DNA from: Bacteroidia bacterium
GTDB taxonomy: Bacteria > Bacteroidota > Bacteroidia > Bacteroidales > Prolixibacteraceae
Length of the DNA: 11,389 nt
Direction: 5' to 3'
NCBI GenBank assembly: GCA_025358395.1
Contig: JANYJT010000165.1
Span: 1-11,389, forward strand
A program made the translations under genes and the position numbers. A model generated the notes under the pieces. The model was not told the DNA's origin and ran no database searches. It was given only the letters and a program-made list of their open reading frames with translations. Position 1 is the first letter of the stretch, and the number at the start of each line of letters is the position of its first letter. Of the stretch, positions 7,190-11,389 are shown piece after piece.

Positions 7190-10100
7190 ATGAATAAATT
7201 TATTTTACTTCTCCTGACCGGAATAATCCTACTGCCTGGATTAAGTACTGCCCAGCAGATTGACAAAAGAGAAAAATACGACCTGTCAAAAGACAAGGTA
7301 TTGTATACCATTGGTTATGCCCACCTCGACACCGAATGGAACTGGGAATACCCAAAAACGATCAATGAATACATTAAGAATACCATGCTGGATAATTTCA
7401 GGCTTCTGGAAAAATATCCTGATTATGTCTTCAACTTCACCGGATCGCGCCGCTACAATATGATGAAAGAGTACTATCCGGAATCCTACAAAATTGTGAA
7501 AAGTTATATCGATCAGGGTCGCTGGTTTATCTCAGGTTCTTCGGTCGATGAAGGAGAAGTCAATATCTCCTCCTCAGAATCCGTCCTGCGCCAGGTACTC
7601 TATGGAAATCTTTATTTTAAAAGGGAGTTCAACAAGGAAAGCTATGACTACATGTTACCCGATTGTTTTGGATTCGTTTCTACGCTTCCATCCGTTTGGA
7701 GTCACGCCGGATTGCTGGGTTTTTCAACACAAAAGCTGACATGGCGTTCTACCAATGGGGTGCCTTTTAACGTTGGCATCTGGGAAGGACCTGATGGTAA
7801 AGGTCTGTTGGCCGCTCTGAATGCCACGAGCTATTCAGGAGGTGTCGAGGAGCGACTCGATATCGACAAAGCATGGACTGCCCGCATGCAGGGCAATATC
7901 AATAAGTTCGGGGTAAACGTAGATTTCCGTTACTATGGAACTGGCGATGTCGGCGGTTCTCCCCGCGAAAAAGATGTCATTAACGCGGTAAACAGCCTCA
8001 AGCATACCGATAGCAATTTCAAGGTCGTTTTGACCCCTTCAGATCAGATTTTCAAGGATATGACTCCTGAAATCCGGGAGAAACTGCCCACTTACTCGGG
8101 AGACCTGCTGTTGACGGAGCACAGTGCCGGTTCGATGACTTCCCAGTCATTTATGAAAAGAGCAAACCGTAAAAATGAACAGCTGGCTAAGTCGGCCGAA
8201 CAGCTGGCTTCAGTGGCAGACTGGCTGGGTGGCGCCGCCTATCCCATGACCAAACTCAACAATTCCTGGGATCTCGTTCTGGGCAGTCAGTTCCACGACA
8301 TACTTCCGGGCACGAGTACAGTTTTGGCTTATAACTATGCATGGAATGACGAGTTTATTGCCATGAATGGTTTCTCAGAAGTCATCAAAAATTCGGTTGG
8401 CGCCATTGCCCATGGTCTCAATACGCAGGTTACCGGGAAAGCTGTGGTCGTCTATAACCCCGTGGCCATCAATCGTGAGGATGTTGTAACTGCCGAACTC
8501 AGTTATGTCAAAATGCCTGTCAATGTGAAGGTTTTAGATAGGAATGGCAATAGTGTTCCTTCCCAAATCATCTCAAAAAAAGACAATAAGCTGAAACTTG
8601 TCTTTCTGGCCCAGCTGCCGTCCGTCGGTCTGGCGGTCTACGACGTGCAAGAATCGACTGAATCCCCTGCCGCGTCTATCCTTTCGGTGAAAGACCAGAC
8701 GCTGGAAAACAGCTATTTCACCGTTAAAATCGATGTCAACGGAGATATCTCCAGCATCTTCGACAAGAAAGCGTTGAAGGAAGTCCTGGCAAAACCGGCA
8801 TCGCTGCAATTCCAACAGGAGCGTCCATCGCAGTGGCCTGCATGGAACATGGACTGGAACGATCGCAAAAATCCGCCTTTCGACTTTATGAACAAGGAAG
8901 TGACGGTGAAAATTGCTGAACAGGGACCAGTCCGCGTGGCCCTGGAGGTGACAAAAAAAGGACAGAATTCCCAGATCACTCAATTCATCAGCCTATCGGC
9001 CGGCGAAAGTGGCAAACGGATTGAGGTAAGCAATAAAATTGACTGGCAGTCGAAGGAAGTAAGTCTCAAGGCAGCCTTCCCAACCACTGTTACCAACGAA
9101 TATGCTACCTATGGCCTCAACACCGCGGCCATTCAACGAACCAACAACAACGAAGTAAAGTTTGAAGTACCCGGAAGGATGTGGATCGACCTGACCGACA
9201 GACCGAACAATTATGGGGTCTCCATCCTGGAGGATTGTAAATATGGTTCGGACAAGCCGGATAACAACACTTTAAGACTCACGCTGATGTATACCCCAAA
9301 AGCGAATTCTTATGTTTACCAGGGAACGCAGGACTGGGGCATCCATGATGTGAAATACGCCATTTATGCGCACTCAGGCGACTGGGTCTATGCCGGTACT
9401 CCCTGGCAAGGGAATTTTTTGAATGCGCCATTGCTTGCTTTCGAGACTTCGAAGCATGACGGAGCCATCGGAAAAGAGATTTCCCTACTCAAAATAAATA
9501 CGAACAATGTCGATGTGATGGCCTTTAAAAAGGCCGAGGAGAGTGGATATTTCATTGTCCGTTTCAACGAACTTTTCGGCAAGGACGCCAAAGAAGTTGC
9601 CGTCAGTTTTCCTGGTAAGGTAGTTGATGCTTATGAGGTGAACGGACAGGAGAAAAAGATCGGAACTGCGGATTTTAGTCAGGGTAAGTTACATTTCGAG
9701 ATGACTAAATTCTTGATAAGAAGTTTCGCCGTGAAGCTTGAGCAGTCCATCGCAACCATGACGAAAGCCATTCAAAAAAACGTAGAACTGCCTTATAATG
9801 AAGACGTAATCAGTTCTGATAATAACAGGACAGACGGGAATATGGTCGACGCACGGACACTCCCTGCCGAATTGGTGCCTGCTACCATTGTGAGCGAAGA
9901 TGTCATCTTCAAAATGGGCCCTGGAGCTGACGGCCAGAACAATGCGGTTGGAACAAAGGGTCAGAAAATTGACCTCCCTTCCGGGGATTTCAACAAAATA
10001 TACATTTTAGCCGCCGCCACTCAGGATACCAGGGCCAATCTAAAAATCGGCAGCCAAACAGTTCCTTTCAATGTACAGGAGTGGACCGGATGGATCGGAC

Positions 10101-11059
10101 AGCACTACAGCCGCAAGCTCTATTTCAACGACCAGAAGGTGTCGGAAATCGAGAATCCGTACAGCAAGCGCGACAACATCGCCTGGTATGCCTCGCACCG
10201 TCATTCCCCAAAAGCCAATGATGCGTACCAGTACAGCTATCTTTATAAATACGAGTTTAACCTGCCAAAAGGAGCAAAGACGATTACCCTGCCAACCAAT
10301 GACAAGATCAGGATTTTTGCGGTTACAATGACTAAGAATGCCAATGAAGATGTTCTGCCGCTGCAACCATTGTATGATGATTTCAAAGATGCGAAACCTG
10401 CTGATTTGAGGGTAAAGGAATATATAACTCCTGAGCTTAAACCGGTAAAATTCTCTCAAAAACCACTTTTCACCAGTGATCCGGATCCGCGGACCCAGAG
10501 TAATCCCAGATTTCGATCCTATTTGAGGAGTTTGGGCATGGATTCAGTTGTCACGAAGACTCTGCCATCCACGACTGATTATGCAGATGTGAAATCTGGT
10601 AACAAAGTCACAGCCACCTATTTTGCGACTGGCAAATCATTTGCCGGCAAGGAATTCCGGAATATCAAAATGGACCTTTCCTATATACTTGATTCCCAAT
10701 CCGGGAAACTCAAGGATACAATCTGGTTTGATAACGGGGAAGGCCGCTATGTGATCGATTTACAGAAAACTGTTTCTGTGGAAAAGATTAACCTCTACCT
10801 CGATCAATTCAGGAGCCGCGGTGGACAATTTTTCAGTCTCTGGGTCGCCGAAAATCCTTCCGAAATGACAGGAGATCCGAAAGCTGGAGGCTGGAAATAT
10901 TTGGGTGTCTATGGTGCCGGGGGCAGAGGCGGAATGGGAGCTCAGGGTTCTTCACTACAATTTGAAGAAAGTCTGAAAGGCCGATATCTTCTGTTCCTGA
11001 CTGATGGCAGGTGGCATGGAAATGATTACTTCAAGCAAGTGGATGTATTTGTAAAATAG
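7190..11059 (+). CDS. Exported GH38 family alpha-mannosidase with extra C-terminal modules
   Basis: Retaining, metal-dependent exo-acting alpha-mannosidase predicted to release mannose from alpha-mannosides. A signal peptide (MNKFILLLLTGIILLPGLSTA, cut near 21) sends it out of the cytoplasm; without a lipobox it is probably periplasmic or secreted. The GH38 catalytic domain (about 35-320) shows HLDTEW (His45, Asp47), LPDCFGF with nucleophile Asp158, the YYGTGDVGGSP loop (about 248-258), and GSQFHDILPGTS with His369. These correspond to the four zinc ligands of Golgi mannosidase II. The middle helical domain holds HSAGSMTSQSFMKRANRKNE (311-330). Beta-sandwich domains run from about 415 to 860. 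Beyond the usual family core there is a linker and a jelly-roll-like module (about 893-1090), then a terminal beta-rich module (about 1130-1289) resembling discoidin/F5-8 or CBM32-like folds, with a Gly-rich loop GAGGRGGMGAQG near 1242-1253. The total of 1289 residues is long for GH38. The gene starts 138 bp after susD and beyond its terminator, so it probably has its own promoter, which I could not identify. Family very firm; linkage specificity unknown. Confidence 0.96.
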   Translation: MNKFILLLLTGIILLPGLSTAQQIDKREKYDLSKDKVLYTIGYAHLDTEWNWEYPKTINEYIKNTMLDNFRLLEKYPDYVFNFTGSRRYNMMKEYYPESYKIVKSYIDQGRWFISGSSVDEGEVNISSSESVLRQVLYGNLYFKREFNKESYDYMLPDCFGFVSTLPSVWSHAGLLGFSTQKLTWRSTNGVPFNVGIWEGPDGKGLLAALNATSYSGGVEERLDIDKAWTARMQGNINKFGVNVDFRYYGTGDVGGSPREKDVINAVNSLKHTDSNFKVVLTPSDQIFKDMTPEIREKLPTYSGDLLLTEHSAGSMTSQSFMKRANRKNEQLAKSAEQLASVADWLGGAAYPMTKLNNSWDLVLGSQFHDILPGTSTVLAYNYAWNDEFIAMNGFSEVIKNSVGAIAHGLNTQVTGKAVVVYNPVAINREDVVTAELSYVKMPVNVKVLDRNGNSVPSQIISKKDNKLKLVFLAQLPSVGLAVYDVQESTESPAASILSVKDQTLENSYFTVKIDVNGDISSIFDKKALKEVLAKPASLQFQQERPSQWPAWNMDWNDRKNPPFDFMNKEVTVKIAEQGPVRVALEVTKKGQNSQITQFISLSAGESGKRIEVSNKIDWQSKEVSLKAAFPTTVTNEYATYGLNTAAIQRTNNNEVKFEVPGRMWIDLTDRPNNYGVSILEDCKYGSDKPDNNTLRLTLMYTPKANSYVYQGTQDWGIHDVKYAIYAHSGDWVYAGTPWQGNFLNAPLLAFETSKHDGAIGKEISLLKINTNNVDVMAFKKAEESGYFIVRFNELFGKDAKEVAVSFPGKVVDAYEVNGQEKKIGTADFSQGKLHFEMTKFLIRSFAVKLEQSIATMTKAIQKNVELPYNEDVISSDNNRTDGNMVDARTLPAELVPATIVSEDVIFKMGPGADGQNNAVGTKGQKIDLPSGDFNKIYILAAATQDTRANLKIGSQTVPFNVQEWTGWIGQHYSRKLYFNDQKVSEIENPYSKRDNIAWYASHRHSPKANDAYQYSYLYKYEFNLPKGAKTITLPTNDKIRIFAVTMTKNANEDVLPLQPLYDDFKDAKPADLRVKEYITPELKPVKFSQKPLFTSDPDPRTQSNPRFRSYLRSLGMDSVVTKTLPSTTDYADVKSGNKVTATYFATGKSFAGKEFRNIKMDLSYILDSQSGKLKDTIWFDNGEGRYVIDLQKTVSVEKINLYLDQFRSRGGQFFSLWVAENPSEMTGDPKAGGWKYLGVYGAGGRGGMGAQGSSLQFEESLKGRYLLFLTDGRWHGNDYFKQVDVFVK

Positions 11060-11062
11060 CAC

Positions 11063-11111
11063 AAAAACAGCACGGAATTCCTTAAAAACAAGGATGACCG
11101 TGCTGTTTTTT
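11063..11111 (+). terminator. Intrinsic terminator of the alpha-mannosidase gene
   Basis: A perfect 13-bp stem, AAAAACAGCACGG (11063-11075) with its complement at 11098-11110, begins just after the stop codon. An inner CCTT/AAGG stem (11080-11083 with 11090-11093) stacks in the loop, and a run of six T (11106-11111) closes it. The A-rich left arm gives the minus strand a T-rich tail too, so it may work in both directions. Confidence 0.88.
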
Positions 11112-11196
11112 AATGACCCGGATACCTAAATTTTGACGGATAATCTGAAAATTTTCCTCAAAATCAATATGTTTCGGTCGGGTTACTTTAATTAAT

Positions 11197-11241
11197 AAAA
11201 AAAACTTCGATAAATATCTGTTAAACAGTGTTTTATCGAAG
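11197..11241 (-). terminator. Intrinsic terminator of the tRNA-Gly/tRNA-Leu unit
   Basis: On the minus strand, CTTCGATAAA (11241-11232) pairs perfectly with TTTATCGAAG (11214-11205), with a small inner CTGT/ACAG stem, followed by eight T (11204-11197). It begins 8 bp after the 3' end of tRNA-Leu, the expected place for the end of the tRNA transcript. Confidence 0.88.
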
Positions 11242-11249
11242 CTTCTTTG

Positions 11250-11333
11250 TACCCGGGGCGGGACTTGAACCCGCACGGCCATAATGGCCATTGGATTTTA
11301 AGTCCAACGTGTCTACCATTCCACCACCTGGGC
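11250..11333 (-). tRNA. tRNA-Leu, anticodon TAA
   Basis: Reads leucine codons TTA and TTG. Read on the minus strand, the cloverleaf has a D-arm GTG/CAC with loop GAATGGTAGA, an anticodon stem TTGGA/TCCAA around CTTAAAA (anticodon TAA), a long class-II variable arm GGCC-ATTAT-GGCC, and a T-arm GCGGG-TTCAAGT-CCCGC. The discriminator base is A and no CCA is encoded, so it must be added after transcription. The acceptor stem GCCCAGG/CCCGGGT has the G1-U72 wobble known from this isoacceptor, plus an A5-C68 mismatch that is not expected. The D-loop is one base shorter than in the Escherichia coli counterpart as I remember it. It lies 7 bp downstream of tRNA-Gly in the same unit. Confidence 0.95.
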
Positions 11334-11340
11334 ATCCTTT

Positions 11341-11389
<49 letters not shown>

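Noticed and set aside
8573..8983. A 136-codon open frame on the minus strand inside the alpha-mannosidase gene
   Set aside because: It lies wholly within a gene with clear family similarity, its translation has no recognisable domain or signal, and it is a typical antisense shadow.
10040..10459. A 139-codon minus-strand open frame near the GH38 C-terminus
   Set aside because: It is antisense to the continuous mannosidase frame and shows no independent features.
11082..11291. A 69-codon minus-strand open frame
   Set aside because: It runs through the tRNA-Leu gene and two terminators, so it cannot be a protein gene.

Overview
This window looks like a chromosomal piece of a Bacteroidota genome. 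The main evidence is a SusC/SusD pair (1905-7051): an outer-membrane TonB-dependent transporter with a CarboxypepD_reg-like N-terminal domain, followed at once by a SusD/RagB lipoprotein. The starts also lack Shine-Dalgarno sequences, which fits the phylum. I cannot name the genus from the sequence.

Layout from left to right: (1) the 3' part of a SIS-domain (UPF0309-like) phosphosugar-binding protein, whose true start lies left of the window; (2) a 15-bp perfect-stem terminator shared with (3) a convergent minus-strand gene for a small, probably exported protein with an Ig-like C-terminal half, whose N-terminus is broken by two compensating single-base frameshifts in homopolymer runs; (4) a non-coding stretch of about 425 bp that must hold the divergent promoters and the susC leader; (5) susC and susD, 11 bp apart; (6) a strong terminator; (7) a 1289-residue exported GH38 alpha-mannosidase with all four predicted metal/catalytic residues and extra C-terminal beta-rich modules; (8) its terminator; (9) on the minus strand, a tandem tRNA-Gly(GCC) - tRNA-Leu(TAA) unit with its own terminator. 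The tRNA-Gly is cut by the right edge.

The plus-strand genes form a compact glycan-utilisation locus. SusC and SusD would bind and import an oligosaccharide, and the alpha-mannosidase would remove mannose from an alpha-mannoside such as an N-glycan or mannan fragment. The SIS protein may handle a sugar phosphate in the cytoplasm, but it belongs to a separate upstream unit. No regulator (HTCS, SusR, ECF sigma/anti-sigma) is visible, and SusC lacks the STN domain used in sigma/anti-sigma signalling.

I found no convincing undescribed system. The points most worth a second look are the twice-frameshifted secreted gene, the unexplained susC leader, the C-terminal modules of the GH38 enzyme, and an A-C mismatch in the tRNA-Leu acceptor stem.
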